DNA of 64,000 nt from Paractinoplanes maris (GCF_023544465.1 NZ_JALPVL010000006.1:248001-312000); one strand, 5' to 3'; shown: positions 43,916 to 52,974, counted from the first letter of the stretch. Notes: generated from the letters alone by a model not told the origin. Numbers and translations: made by a program.

Positions 43916-43959
43916 CCGGACCCGTCCGGTCGCCGTCGCCGCCCGTACCGGTCCGGCCC

Positions 43960-44400
43960 TCAGCCGGCCGGATCGAGCAGGATCCGCGCTCCCGGGCCGT
44001 CGCCGGCCAGGCGGTCGTCCGGGTTGATCAGTTTGCACCGGTGCAGGGACAGGCAGCCGCAGCCGATGCAGCCGGAGAGATCGTCGCGCAGGCGCTGCAT
44101 CAGGGCGATCTTCTCCTCGAGCCGGTGCCGCCACCGGTCCGACAGCCGGGCCCAGTCGGCCCGGGTCGGCGTGCGGTTCTCGGGCAGCTCGGCCAGCGCG
44201 GCGCGGATCTCGTCGAGCGAGACGCCGACCTGCTGGGCGATCCGGATGAACGCGACCCGCCGCAGCTCGGTCCGCTCGTACCGTCGCTGGTTGCCCGACG
44301 TGCGGGCCGAGCGGATCAGGCCTTCACGCTCGTAATATCGCAAAGCAGACGGCGCCACCCCGCTGCGAGCCGCGAAGTCACCTATGGTGAGCGTCTCCAT
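43960..44400 (-). CDS. soxR: Redox-sensing MerR-type activator SoxR
   Basis: 146 aa from the ATG at 44400. MerR HTH (LTIGDFAARSGVAPSALRYY, GLIRSARTSGNQRRYERTEL), dimer helix, and the SoxR iron-sulfur motif CIGCGCLSLHRC (C-x2-C-x-C-x5-C) holding [2Fe-2S]. Oxidation of the cluster by redox-cycling compounds activates transcription. In actinobacteria SoxR reports on endogenous redox-active metabolites rather than superoxide alone. A 20-bp palindrome lies just upstream, shared with the divergent transketolase operon. Confidence 0.95.
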   Translation of the reverse strand: METLTIGDFAARSGVAPSALRYYEREGLIRSARTSGNQRRYERTELRRVAFIRIAQQVGVSLDEIRAALAELPENRTPTRADWARLSDRWRHRLEEKIALMQRLRDDLSGCIGCGCLSLHRCKLINPDDRLAGDGPGARILLDPAG

Positions 44401-44411
44401 CGTTTCCCTTG

Positions 44412-44431
44412 AGTTGAAGTGAACTTCAACT
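44412..44431. promoter_or_regulatory. SoxR-box-like palindrome in divergent promoter
   Basis: AGTTGAAGTGAACTTCAACT is a perfect inverted repeat (9-nt arms, 2-nt centre) between soxR and the split transketolase genes. On the plus strand TTGAAG (44414-44419) and TATCTC (44439-44444) are 19 nt apart, the long spacer typical of MerR-type targets, though here the palindrome overlaps the -35 rather than filling the spacer. Confidence 0.7.
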
Positions 44432-44445
44432 TGCAGCCTATCTCC

Positions 44446-45123
44446 ATGACAGCGACAGCAGTGCAATCCGGCCTCGGTCCCCTGCTGCACAGGCTGACCG
44501 GGGACGAGAAACACGCACCGAGCGCGCACTCGACGCTGGACGTGCTCTGGGTGCTCTACGACCGCGTCCTGCGGGTCAGCCCGGAGACCGCCGACGCGCC
44601 CGGCCGCGACCGGTTCCTGCTCTCCAAAGGGCACGGCCCGGCCGCCTACTACGCCGTACTGGCCGCGAAGGGCTTCTTTCCCGAGCAGTGGCTGGACGAC
44701 CTCGGTGGCTGGGACAGCCCGCTGGGCCATCATCCCGACCGGGTGCGCATCCCCGGGGTCGAGGCCGGCACGGGATCGCTCGGGCACGGTCTCGGGCTGA
44801 GCATCGGCGTCGCGCTCGGCCTGCGGGCCCAGGGCTTCACCCGGACGAGGACCTTCGTGCTCCTGGGCGATGCCGAGCTCGACGAGGGTTCCAACCACGA
44901 GGGCATCGCGTACGCCGCCGCGACGCGCCTGCCCATCACGGCGATCGTCATCGACAACCAGTCGTCGACGCACGGCTGGCCCGGCGGGATCGCCGCCCGG
45001 TTCCCCGGCTGGGACGTCTCCGTCGTGGGTGGACGCGATCGCGACCGGCTGGAACACGCGCTGAAGCCCCGCCACAACCGCCCCAATCTGATCGTCGCCA
45101 CCGTCGAACGCAAGGGGAGCTGA
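44446..45123 (+). CDS. Transketolase, N-terminal (thiamine diphosphate) subunit
   Basis: 225 aa from the ATG at 44446 (an upstream GTG at 44419 is less likely). It has the first half of a transketolase: SAHSTLDVLWVLYDRVLRVS, LLSKGHGPAAYYAVLAAKG, GSLGHGLGLSIGVALGLR and the TPP motif VLLGDAELDEGSNHEGIAYA...VIDNQSS. It must pair with the C-terminal subunit encoded next. It transfers two-carbon units in the pentose phosphate pathway or a related route. Being divergent from soxR suggests oxidative induction. Confidence 0.92.
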   Translation: MTATAVQSGLGPLLHRLTGDEKHAPSAHSTLDVLWVLYDRVLRVSPETADAPGRDRFLLSKGHGPAAYYAVLAAKGFFPEQWLDDLGGWDSPLGHHPDRVRIPGVEAGTGSLGHGLGLSIGVALGLRAQGFTRTRTFVLLGDAELDEGSNHEGIAYAAATRLPITAIVIDNQSSTHGWPGGIAARFPGWDVSVVGGRDRDRLEHALKPRHNRPNLIVATVERKGS

Positions 45124-45128
45124 GCCCG

Positions 45129-46001
45129 ATGATGCGGGAGAGTTTCATCGCCACCACGACCGAGCTGCTCGACGACGACCCGCGGACGGCCCTGGTGCTG
45201 GCCGACATCTCGGCCGAACCGTTCGCCCCGGCCCGAAGCCGGCATCCGGAGCGGGTGCTCAACGTGGGCATCCGCGAGCAGCTGATGGCGAGCGTCGCGG
45301 GCGGGCTCGCGCTCACCGGGATGCGGCCCTATCTGCACTCGTATGCGCCGTTCGCCGTCGACCGGGCCTACGAGCAGCTCAAGCTCGACCTGGGACACCA
45401 GGACGTGGGCGCGGTCGTGGTCACCATCGGCGGGTCGTACGACGCCTCGGCCGAGGGCTACACGCATCAGTCACCGGGTGACGTCGCGCTGCTCGACACG
45501 CTGGAGGGCTGGACTGTCCACGTGCCCGGGCACCATGACGAGGTGCCGGCGATGCTGCGCGAGGCGGCCCGGCACGACGACCGGGTCTATGTGCGCCTGG
45601 GGCTGCAGGAGAACGACCGCGCCCACCCGGACGCCGGGCGGCTGGTCGTGTTGCGCCGCGGCGGGCCCCTCGTGGTCGCGGTCGGGCCGATGCTCGACCC
45701 GGTGCTCGAGGCGACGACCGGGCTCGACGTGACGGTGGCCTACACCAACCGGCCGCGCCCGTTCGACGCCGAGGGGCTGCGGGCGCTCACCGGGGGCGAA
45801 GTGGTCGTCGTCGAGCCGTATCTGGCCGGCACATCCGCGGCCGCGGTCAGCGCCGCTCTGGAAGGCGTGCCGCATCGGGCCCTGCACCTGGGTGTCGGCC
45901 GTCGTGAGGTCCGGCGGTACGGCTCGTGGCGCGACCACGCGCGCGAGCACGGCCTCGACGCCCCGGGCCTCCGAGCGTCGATCATGGACTTCTTGAGCTG
46001 A
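45129..46001 (+). CDS. Transketolase, C-terminal (pyrimidine-binding) subunit
   Basis: 290 aa from the ATG at 45129, five bases after the N-terminal subunit gene. Pyrimidine domain with LVLADISAEPF, RVLNVGIREQLMASVAGGLA (the TPP-activating Glu) and LDLGHQDVGAVVVTIGGSYD, then the C-terminal domain from about 180 (LVVLRRGGPLVVAVG). Together with the previous gene it makes a split transketolase like those of archaea and some actinobacterial secondary pathways. Confidence 0.92.
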   Translation: MMRESFIATTTELLDDDPRTALVLADISAEPFAPARSRHPERVLNVGIREQLMASVAGGLALTGMRPYLHSYAPFAVDRAYEQLKLDLGHQDVGAVVVTIGGSYDASAEGYTHQSPGDVALLDTLEGWTVHVPGHHDEVPAMLREAARHDDRVYVRLGLQENDRAHPDAGRLVVLRRGGPLVVAVGPMLDPVLEATTGLDVTVAYTNRPRPFDAEGLRALTGGEVVVVEPYLAGTSAAAVSAALEGVPHRALHLGVGRREVRRYGSWRDHAREHGLDAPGLRASIMDFLS

Positions 46002-46002
46002 G

Positions 46003-46440
46003 CTACGCCGCGAGCGCGTGCTTGGTGTGGAAGACCTCACGCAGCAGGCCGTCCATGTGCCAGACGGTCTCAGGGTTGCCGAGCCGCATCCGGAACCGCT
46101 CGCGCACCCCGTCGACCGCGGTCGCCGCGATGTCCAGCGCCGTCCGGGAGGTGGTCGGGCTCCACGTGACGTTGCTCAGGTGCCGCAGGTTGGCGTTGAG
46201 ATGCAGCCGCAGCCGGTGCAGCACCTTGGTCTCCTGGGTGACCACGAGCCGGCGATGCGTGAGCACCAGCATGAATTCGCCGGCCAGCGGCGCTTCGGGG
46301 CGCAGACATCGCCCGACCAGCACGGTGGTCTCGTCGGACTCGACGCAGCGGCGCACGACGGGCAGGTGCCGGCTGACGGTCGGGAGGGCGACACCGGCCT
46401 CGGCGGCAGCGGGAAGGAACGTACGGGAGAACACGTCCAT
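46003..46440 (-). CDS. Hypothetical protein, PH-like
   Basis: 145 aa from the ATG at 46440. The middle has the strand pattern of a bacterial PH-like domain (VLVGRCLRPEAPLAGEFMLV, LTHRRLVVTQETKVLHRLRL) and a helical C terminus. No membrane segment. Convergent with the transketolase operon, with only one base between the stop codons. Function unknown. Confidence 0.75.
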   Translation of the reverse strand: MDVFSRTFLPAAAEAGVALPTVSRHLPVVRRCVESDETTVLVGRCLRPEAPLAGEFMLVLTHRRLVVTQETKVLHRLRLHLNANLRHLSNVTWSPTTSRTALDIAATAVDGVRERFRMRLGNPETVWHMDGLLREVFHTKHALAA

Positions 46441-46498
46441 GTGGCGTTTAACGGTGGCCTCCCGGGGAAGACGCTGCCGCCGGGTGATGAATGTCGAG

Positions 46499-47629
46499 TT
46501 ACAAAGCTTCGACGATCGTCGCATTGGCCATGCCTGCCCCCTCACACATGGTTTGCAGGCCATATCGCACGCCGGACTGTCGCATGTGGTGCAGCATCGT
46601 CGTCATGATGCGGGCGCCGGATGCCCCGAGCGGGTGACCGAGGGCGATCGCCCCACCGCGCGGGTTCAGCCGGGCGCGGTCGGCCCCGGTCTCGGCCAGC
46701 CAGGCCAGCGGCACCGGCGCGAACGCCTCGTTCACCTCGTAGACGCCGAGGTCGTCGATCGACAACCCCGACCGGGCGAGGGCCTTGGCCGTGGCGGGCA
46801 TGGGGGCGGTCAGCACGATCACCGGATCGGCGGCGGCGATGACGGCGGTGTGCACCCGGGCCAGCGGCCGGAGCCCGTGCGCGGCGGCCCACTCCGAGGT
46901 GGTGACGGCCAGGGCCGCGGCGCCGTCCGAGATCTGGGAGGCGGTGCCGGCGGTGATCCGGCCGTCGGTCTTGAACGGTGTCCGCAGCGTGGCCAGCTTC
47001 TCCGAGGTCGTGTCGCGGCGGATGCCCTCGTCCTGCTTCACCCCCGCGATCGGCTCGATCTCGGCGTCGAACTCGCCGGAATCCTGCGCGCGGGCGGCCG
47101 CGGCATGGCTGGACAGCGCGAACTCCTCCAGCTGGGCCCGCGAGAAGCCCCAGCGCTCGGCGACCATCTCGGCGCCCACACCCTGGTCGAACGAGTCGAC
47201 GCCGTATCTCGTGCGCACACTTTCGCCGTACGGGTCGGCGCCCTGCCCGCTCGAGCCCATCGGCACCCGGGTCATCGACTCGACCCCGCCCGCCACCACC
47301 AGGTCGGCCTGGCCCGAGATGACCGTCGCGGCGGCGAAGTGCAGCGCCTGCTGGCTGGAGCCGCACTGCCGGTCGATGGTCGTGCCCGGGACCGACTCGG
47401 GCCACCCGGCCGCCAGCACGGCGTTACGCCCGATGTTCCAGGACTGCTCGGCGACCTGGGACACGCAGCCCCAGTGCACGTCGTCGACGTCGGCCGGCTC
47501 GAATCCGCTGCGCTCGGCCAGCGCCCGCAGGACGTGGGCCGACAACTCCACCGGGTGCACACCGGCCAGACCACCGCCCCGCCGGCCGATCGGGGTCCGC
47601 ACCGCTCCGACGATCACCGCATCACGCAT
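46499..47629 (-). CDS. Thiolase (acetyl-CoA C-acyltransferase)
   Basis: 376 aa from the ATG at 47629. Complete thiolase fold: nucleophile Cys in DRQCGSSQQALHF near 87, VNEAFAPVPLAWL, His in IALGHPLGASGARI near 330 and second Cys in MCEGAGMANATI near 360. It degrades 3-ketoacyl-CoA or condenses acetyl-CoA. No other beta-oxidation gene adjoins. Confidence 0.95.
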   Translation of the reverse strand: MRDAVIVGAVRTPIGRRGGGLAGVHPVELSAHVLRALAERSGFEPADVDDVHWGCVSQVAEQSWNIGRNAVLAAGWPESVPGTTIDRQCGSSQQALHFAAATVISGQADLVVAGGVESMTRVPMGSSGQGADPYGESVRTRYGVDSFDQGVGAEMVAERWGFSRAQLEEFALSSHAAAARAQDSGEFDAEIEPIAGVKQDEGIRRDTTSEKLATLRTPFKTDGRITAGTASQISDGAAALAVTTSEWAAAHGLRPLARVHTAVIAAADPVIVLTAPMPATAKALARSGLSIDDLGVYEVNEAFAPVPLAWLAETGADRARLNPRGGAIALGHPLGASGARIMTTMLHHMRQSGVRYGLQTMCEGAGMANATIVEAL

Positions 47630-47665
47630 GGATCGACGGTAACTCGCGCTGCCATAGTGAGGGGT

Positions 47666-48076
47666 ATGCAGTGGCGTATCAAGCCGGTTCTGCCGGTCAG
47701 CAAGCTCATCGGGGTGGTCGCCGTCGTCGTGCTGGCGTTCGCGTTCGCCGGGCGGGACCCGGTGCGCTGGGTGCTCGCCGCCGCGGTCGTGGCTGGGCTG
47801 CTCGGCTGGGCGCTGCGCGACCTGCTGCGGCCGGTCCGCCTGGCGGCGGACGCCGAGGGCGTCACGGTCGTGACCGGCTTCGCGGGTCGCCGGCGGCTGG
47901 CCTGGGAGCAGATCGAGCGCGTACGGGTCGATCGCCGCACCCACCGGGGCCTGCGCAGCGAGACGCTCGAGCTCGACGCGGGCGACGCCATCTATTTGTT
48001 CAGCGCGAACGATCTGGGCGCCCTGCCCGACGACGTGGCCGCCGCCCTGGCCGACCTGCGGGTGTCAGCCCAGTAA
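47666..48076 (+). CDS. Two-helix PH-domain protein (bPH_6 type)
   Basis: 136 aa. -10-like CATAGT lies shortly before the ATG, so it may be leaderless. Two helices at about 15-30 and 34-50, then a PH-like domain (ADAEGVTVVTGFAGRRRLAW, EQIERVRVDRRTHRGLRSET). Common in actinobacteria and of unknown role. It overlaps the convergent rhomboid gene by 12 nt. Confidence 0.85.
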   Translation: MQWRIKPVLPVSKLIGVVAVVVLAFAFAGRDPVRWVLAAAVVAGLLGWALRDLLRPVRLAADAEGVTVVTGFAGRRRLAWEQIERVRVDRRTHRGLRSETLELDAGDAIYLFSANDLGALPDDVAAALADLRVSAQ

Positions 48077-48976
48077 GGCCTGGGTTCTGATCACCGCGGC
48101 GATCAGCAGGACCACGAAGACGGCCGCGCAGCCGAGTCCCTGGATCAGGCTACGTCGCTGACTCGGGGCGTAGGCCAGGACGAAGGCGACGATGCCGCCG
48201 AAGACCAGCCCGCCGATGTGACCGGCGACCGACACGTTGGGCACGCTGAACGTGAAGAGCAGGTTGATCACCAGCAGCGGGATCAGCTGGCTGATGTCGA
48301 GCCGCAGCCGCCGGTTGACGATGATCATCGCCAGCACCAGGCCGAAGATCGAGGTCGAGGCGCCGGCCGCCTGGGCGTTGGGGGCGGTGAAGATGTACGC
48401 CGCCACGTTGCCGCCGATGCCGGCCAGCAGATAGAGCCCGGCGAAGCGCAGCGGGCCCAGCTTCTCCTCGAGATAGCGGCCCAGCTGCCAGAGCAGCCAC
48501 ATGTTGAGCAGCAGGTGCAGGGCGCCGTAGTGCAGGAACATGGCCGTCACCAGGCGATACCACTCGCCGGCGGCGATGCCGTGCGGCTCGCCCCCGGCCA
48601 CGTAGGGCGCATAGCCCAGCACCGAGCCCCAGCGGGTGACCGAGGTGCCCTCGCCCATCAGGCCGAACCAGCCGCCGGCACCGGCGATCGCCCGGCCGCC
48701 GCCGACGGCCGCCGACACGGCGAAGAAGGCCACGTTGATGGCGATCAACGCCTTGGTCACGTAACCCGCCTGGCCGGCGGTGCTGCCGCCGAAGGCGGTG
48801 CGGGCCTGACGCTGGGTGCGGCGTCCCTCGGCGACGCACTCCGGGCACTGGTGACCGACCGAGGCCTCATTCATGCAGTCAGGGCAGATCGGCCGGTCAC
48901 ACCGTGTGCACCGGATGTAGGTCTCCTTGGACGGATGGCGGTAGCAGACCGGAGCCGTCGACGGAGCCTCACTCAT
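48065..48976 (-). CDS. Rhomboid-family serine protease with N-terminal zinc ribbon
   Basis: 303 aa. The first 55 residues hold a B-box-like zinc motif (CYRH, CTRCDRPICPDCM, CPECV). Rhomboid domain with six or more helices: MFLHYGALHLLLNMWLLWQL, catalytic Ser in GASTSIFG near 209 and His in VAGHIGGLVFGG near 251. It cleaves membrane proteins within the bilayer. This zinc-ribbon form is common in actinobacteria. Confidence 0.95.
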   Translation of the reverse strand: MSEAPSTAPVCYRHPSKETYIRCTRCDRPICPDCMNEASVGHQCPECVAEGRRTQRQARTAFGGSTAGQAGYVTKALIAINVAFFAVSAAVGGGRAIAGAGGWFGLMGEGTSVTRWGSVLGYAPYVAGGEPHGIAAGEWYRLVTAMFLHYGALHLLLNMWLLWQLGRYLEEKLGPLRFAGLYLLAGIGGNVAAYIFTAPNAQAAGASTSIFGLVLAMIIVNRRLRLDISQLIPLLVINLLFTFSVPNVSVAGHIGGLVFGGIVAFVLAYAPSQRRSLIQGLGCAAVFVVLLIAAVIRTQALLG

Positions 48977-48990
48977 ACGTCAAAGGTACT

Positions 48991-49521
48991 TCAGTCGTTC
49001 ACGCGCTCGATTTCCACGCGCTCGATGACGACGTCCTCGCGCGGGCGGTCGCCCGGGCCGGTCGGCGTGGTGGCGATCGAGTCGACGACCTTGGCCGACT
49101 GCTCGTCGGCGACCTGGCCGAAGATCGTGTGCCGCCGGTTGAGGTGCGGGGTCGGCGCCACCGTGACGAAGAACTGCGAGCCGTTGGTGCCCGGCCCGGC
49201 GTTCGCCATGGCCAGCAGGTACGGCCGGTCGAAGGCCAGCTCCGGGTGGAACTCGTCGGCGAACTGGAAGCCCGGGCCGCCGCGGCCGGTGCCGGTCGGG
49301 TCGCCCAGCTGGATCATGAAGCCGGCGATGACGCGGTGCGAGATGGTGCCGTCGTAGTAGGGACCACTGCCCTTCTGCCCGGTGCGCGGGTCGGTGTAGT
49401 CCTTCGTGCCCTCAGCGAGCTCCACGAAGTTACGCACGGTCGCCGGGGCGTGATCCGGGAAGAGCTGGAGCCGGATCGGGCCGTGGTTGGTGTGCAGGGT
49501 GGCGTAAAGCTTCTCGGCCAC
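48991..49521 (-). CDS. Cyclophilin-type peptidyl-prolyl isomerase
   Basis: 176 aa from the GTG at 49521 (CAGGAG upstream). Typical cyclophilin motifs: TVRNFVELAEG, SHRVIAGFMIQLGDPTGTG, GPGTNGSQFFVTVAPTPHLN and HTIFGQV. No signal peptide, so a cytoplasmic folding catalyst. It catalyses cis-trans isomerisation of Xaa-Pro bonds. Confidence 0.97.
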   Translation of the reverse strand: MAEKLYATLHTNHGPIRLQLFPDHAPATVRNFVELAEGTKDYTDPRTGQKGSGPYYDGTISHRVIAGFMIQLGDPTGTGRGGPGFQFADEFHPELAFDRPYLLAMANAGPGTNGSQFFVTVAPTPHLNRRHTIFGQVADEQSAKVVDSIATTPTGPGDRPREDVVIERVEIERVND

Positions 49522-49683
49522 GGGTACTCCTGTCTGTGTCGCGGTCGCCCCGCGGGTACCACTCGTGGGGGCGATTGGACAGTTCATTGCAGTTCGGATC
49601 CTCCCCCATGTGTCTGAAGCAGCAGCGCGGGGGTACCGATAGAAGGCACCATGACGTGACACAGACTCAGGAGGTGGGCACCG

Positions 49684-50328
49684 GTGATCGCAACTTTGCG
49701 CCGTAAGAGCCGTAGCCAGCGGATGAAGAACGAGCTCGGTCAGAGCGTCGACCACTTCAAGCGCGCGGCATCCCTCGCGGCCGCGGAGACCAGCGCGACT
49801 GTGGGGCCGACGCTGAACGCTGCGGTCGACCGGGTGCAGCCGGCCGCGGTGAAGGCGAAGGACGTGGCGTCAAGCGGCTGGGAGAGCGCTGTGGCGACTA
49901 TCACTCCGCTCGTCGCGTCCGCGAGCGAGACGGCGCGCCAGGCCGGCAAGGTGAGCAAGCGCTCGGCCAAGAAGGCGGCCAAGGACAGCGAGAAGGCCGC
50001 CAAGGAGAACCGGAAGGCGGCTGAGAAGCTGCAGAAGCGGGCGAGCAAGTCGGTCGGCCGCAAGAAGCAGCGGGGCCGTGGTTCCAAGCTGTTCGGCTTC
50101 GCGCTGCTCGGTGCCGCGATCGGCATCGGTGCGGCGTACGCGGCGAAGCGCCGCCAGGCCGCGCAGTGGGACGAGTACGACCCGGCCGCCCCGATCACCT
50201 CGACGACGGCGCCGCTCGGTGCCGACGACGCGGCGTTCGAGCCGGAGACGGTCGAGCCGGAGAACCGTCAGGCTCTCGGTTCGCAGAACGGCACGGTGCC
50301 CAACACCGCGCCGAACACCCCTCGGTAA
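49684..50328 (+). CDS. Lys/Ala-rich membrane-associated protein
   Basis: 214 aa from the GTG at 49684 (CAGGAGGTGGGC upstream). A helical region is followed by a Lys/Ala-rich coiled segment (KRSAKKAAKDSEKAAKENRK), one helix FGFALLGAAIGIGAAYA near 140-157 and an acidic tail. It resembles the DUF5324-type proteins of actinobacteria. Function unknown; the basic part could bind nucleic acid or membrane. Confidence 0.82.
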   Translation: MIATLRRKSRSQRMKNELGQSVDHFKRAASLAAAETSATVGPTLNAAVDRVQPAAVKAKDVASSGWESAVATITPLVASASETARQAGKVSKRSAKKAAKDSEKAAKENRKAAEKLQKRASKSVGRKKQRGRGSKLFGFALLGAAIGIGAAYAAKRRQAAQWDEYDPAAPITSTTAPLGADDAAFEPETVEPENRQALGSQNGTVPNTAPNTPR

Positions 50329-50345
50329 GCATCCAACGCCCGATC

Positions 50346-50376
50346 GGGTGGGTCGTCGTCCTGGACGACCCGCCCT
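50346..50376. terminator. Convergent terminator-like hairpin
   Basis: GGGTGGGTCGTC pairs with GACGACCCGCCC over a 6-nt loop, with one mismatch. It lies between the Lys/Ala-rich protein gene and the convergent eccB stop. No T run. Confidence 0.55.
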
Positions 50377-51766
50377 ATTGGGGTGCCGTCTGGCGGGCCT
50401 TCGCCGGATCGAGCGGGGGTCCGGCCGGCATGAGCGAGATCAGCTCGGACGGGATCTGCTGCAGCTTGACGTTGCCGTAGCCGAGCTTGGTCACCAGGTC
50501 CCGGCTCGCCAGCGGGTATTGCCGACCGGTGTCGGTGACCACGCTGACCGTGCCGGTGCCGGCCGGTGCGCGCGGCGAGGCGGCCGAGACGGTGACCGCG
50601 CCACGACCGCGCGCCACGTGCACCAGATCGGCCTGCACGGTGCCGGTCGCCCGGCCGCCGACGCCGGCGACCGCCTCACCGGCCGGAATCGTCGGATCGA
50701 TCCGGATGCCATCCCCCGCCTTGTCGACCGGGAGGGTGATGCAGGCCCGTGTCGGAGCGCCGTCGATCAGTTGCGGCACCACCGGCGGCAGGCCCTGGGC
50801 GTCGCCCGCGTCGCTGATCCGGGTCTGCGACGTCGGCAGGCCGATGAAATCGTTCCCGATGTCGGCCGGCCGCTCCACGCCCTGGACGGTGCGCATCAGC
50901 CGGGCCTGCATGTCGGTCAGCGCCGCCTTGCCGTCGGCCAGGATCACCGCGACCTGCTGACCGTCGGTCACCAACTGCCCCACCCGCAGGTTGCCGGCCA
51001 CCGACTCCCGGCCGAGGCCGGGGATCGACGGGGGCACCAGGTCGGGCCCGGCCGGCACCGCGTTGAACCAGGCCAGGGAGACCGGCCAGGGCCGGCTGCT
51101 GCTGTAACCGAGTGCGGTCAGCGTGGCGTCGTTGCGTGAGATCGGGATGGCGAAGCGCCGGTTGCCGACCACCAGGGCGTTGCGGCCGTTGGGGTCGCGG
51201 ATCAGCAGGGCCCGACCGGCCTTGGCCAGGACCGCGCCGTCGGTGAGCCGGTCACCCACCAGCAACGTGCTGCGTGCGGTGCTGTTCGCCCCCTGGTTGT
51301 CGGTGCAGACCGACCAGCGGTCGGTGAGCAGCGCACCCTTGGCCGGCAGCGAGTCGGGGGCGTCGGGGATGCCGAGCGGATCACCGAGCGGCACCGCGGC
51401 CAGTTTGCCGGCCGACACGCTCTTGAGCGACGGGGTCGGGGCCGAGGCGAGCAGCAGGCCGGAGGTGAAGTTGAGCACCGGGTGCAGCCGGCCGTCGGAC
51501 TCGAGATAGACGAACCGGGCGCCGGTGCCCTTCTCCTGAAAGACCACATTCGGATCGCGCGGGTTGGCGCTGCTGTTGCCGGTGAGCAGGCCGTAGATCG
51601 CCGCGGCGGCCACCAGCAGGCTGGCCACCAGCAGGCTGACCAGGGCGGTCATCCCGGCCCGGCGCAGCGGCGACCGCTGCGGATCGGGGTCGTGCGTGAC
51701 CAGCGCGGCCACCACCCGCTGAAGCGAGTACTGGTACGAGTGGAGCTGATCCTGACGCGACGGCAC
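50375..51766 (-). CDS. eccB: Type VII secretion protein EccB
   Basis: 463 aa from the GTG at 51766. N-terminal MPSRQDQLHSYQYSLQRVVA is the family hallmark, then one helix at about 40-62 and the periplasmic EccB core (SSANPRDPNVVFQEKGTGAR, PVLNFTSGLLLA, SVCTDNQG...C pair, LGYGNVKLQQIPSELISLMP). EccB is a core part of ESX membrane complexes. No other ecc, esx or mycosin gene lies within 12 kb on the right or 50 kb on the left, so this is either an orphan or a scattered copy. Confidence 0.95.
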   Translation of the reverse strand: MPSRQDQLHSYQYSLQRVVAALVTHDPDPQRSPLRRAGMTALVSLLVASLLVAAAAIYGLLTGNSSANPRDPNVVFQEKGTGARFVYLESDGRLHPVLNFTSGLLLASAPTPSLKSVSAGKLAAVPLGDPLGIPDAPDSLPAKGALLTDRWSVCTDNQGANSTARSTLLVGDRLTDGAVLAKAGRALLIRDPNGRNALVVGNRRFAIPISRNDATLTALGYSSSRPWPVSLAWFNAVPAGPDLVPPSIPGLGRESVAGNLRVGQLVTDGQQVAVILADGKAALTDMQARLMRTVQGVERPADIGNDFIGLPTSQTRISDAGDAQGLPPVVPQLIDGAPTRACITLPVDKAGDGIRIDPTIPAGEAVAGVGGRATGTVQADLVHVARGRGAVTVSAASPRAPAGTGTVSVVTDTGRQYPLASRDLVTKLGYGNVKLQQIPSELISLMPAGPPLDPAKARQTAPQ

Positions 51767-51812
51767 CTAAGTCACTGTAGGGGCCACCGTCGATGCCCGG
51801 GGGACGCCCTCG

Positions 51813-52922
51813 TCACAGCCAGCCGCTGCGCCGGAACACCCGGTAGAGCAGCACCGAGACGATCAAGATGATCAGCCACCACGACGCGTAGCCGTACTTC
51901 CAGGTCAGCTCGGGCATGAAGCTGAAGTTCATGCCGTAGATGCCGGCGCCCGCCGTCCACACCGTGGCGATGGCCGCCCACGCCGCGATCTTGCGCATGT
52001 CGTTGTTCTGGTCGACCGTGACCTGCGCGAGCCGGGCCTGCAGGATCGAGTTGAGCAGGTCGTCGAAGGACGAGACCTGCTCGACCGTCCGGGTGAGGTG
52101 GTCCTGCACGTCGCGGAAGTATTTGCCGATCCGCTTGGGCACGATGGCCACGATCATCGCCAGCGGGCGCTGCAGGGGCACCACTGCCCGCCGGAATTCC
52201 ACCAGCTCCCGCTTCATCTGATAGATCGCCGGGATCGGGCTGGCGTGGTCGCGCGAGAAGACGCCCTCCTCGATCAGGTCGAGATCGGACTCCACCTGGT
52301 CGGCCACCCCGACGTAGTGGTCGACCACCCGGTCGGTCACCGCGTAGGCCACCGCCCACGGGCCCTGCTCGATCAGATCGGCCCGCTGGGCCTCCAGGTC
52401 GGCCCGCACCGACCCCAGCTCGGACGCGTCGCCGTGGCGCACGGTGATCACGAACTGCTCACCGACAAAGATCATCATCTGGCCGGTCTCGACCACCTGC
52501 GAGCTCTCGGTGATCTCGCGGTGCGGCACGTAGCGGGCGGTGCGCATGGCCAGGAAGTGCACCGAGCCGAACTGCTCGAGCTTGGGCCGCTGCTCGGCCT
52601 TCACCGCGTCCTCCACGGCCAGCTCGTGCAGGCCGTAGGTATGGGCGATGGCGGTCATCTCCTCCTCGCCCGGCTCGTGCAGGCCGAGCCAGACGAACGC
52701 GTCGTCGCGCGCGCACGCGGTCTTCAGCGCCTCGTCGGGGGAGAAGTCGCCGGGCAGCCGATGACCGGCGGCGTAGACCGCGCAGTCGACGACGCCGCTG
52801 CCGGCCCGCCGGGGGCCGGCATCCGGGCTGCCGTCGGTCGTGCCGAGGATGCGGTTCATCGCTCGGACCGGCGCGGCGAGGGCTCGCGACAACGGCCGGT
52901 GCCTGTTCCGATCGCTCACCAT
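51813..52922 (-). CDS. corA: CorA-type magnesium/cobalt transporter
   Basis: 369 aa. Soluble N-terminal domain of about 300 residues, then two helices at the C terminus; the CorA signature YGMNF follows the first helix near 330 (GIYGMNFSFMPEL). The long stalk helix is VDHYVGVADQVESDLDLIEE. It forms a pentameric Mg2+ channel in the membrane. Confidence 0.95.
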   Translation of the reverse strand: MVSDRNRHRPLSRALAAPVRAMNRILGTTDGSPDAGPRRAGSGVVDCAVYAAGHRLPGDFSPDEALKTACARDDAFVWLGLHEPGEEEMTAIAHTYGLHELAVEDAVKAEQRPKLEQFGSVHFLAMRTARYVPHREITESSQVVETGQMMIFVGEQFVITVRHGDASELGSVRADLEAQRADLIEQGPWAVAYAVTDRVVDHYVGVADQVESDLDLIEEGVFSRDHASPIPAIYQMKRELVEFRRAVVPLQRPLAMIVAIVPKRIGKYFRDVQDHLTRTVEQVSSFDDLLNSILQARLAQVTVDQNNDMRKIAAWAAIATVWTAGAGIYGMNFSFMPELTWKYGYASWWLIILIVSVLLYRVFRRSGWL

Positions 52923-52974
52923 GACCTCCTCGCCGGACGAGCAAACCGCCCGAGGCTACTGCACTCGAAAAGCC

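Noticed and set aside
45926..47665. Plus-strand extension before the PH-domain protein
   Set aside because: Antisense to the thiolase; the real start is at 47666.
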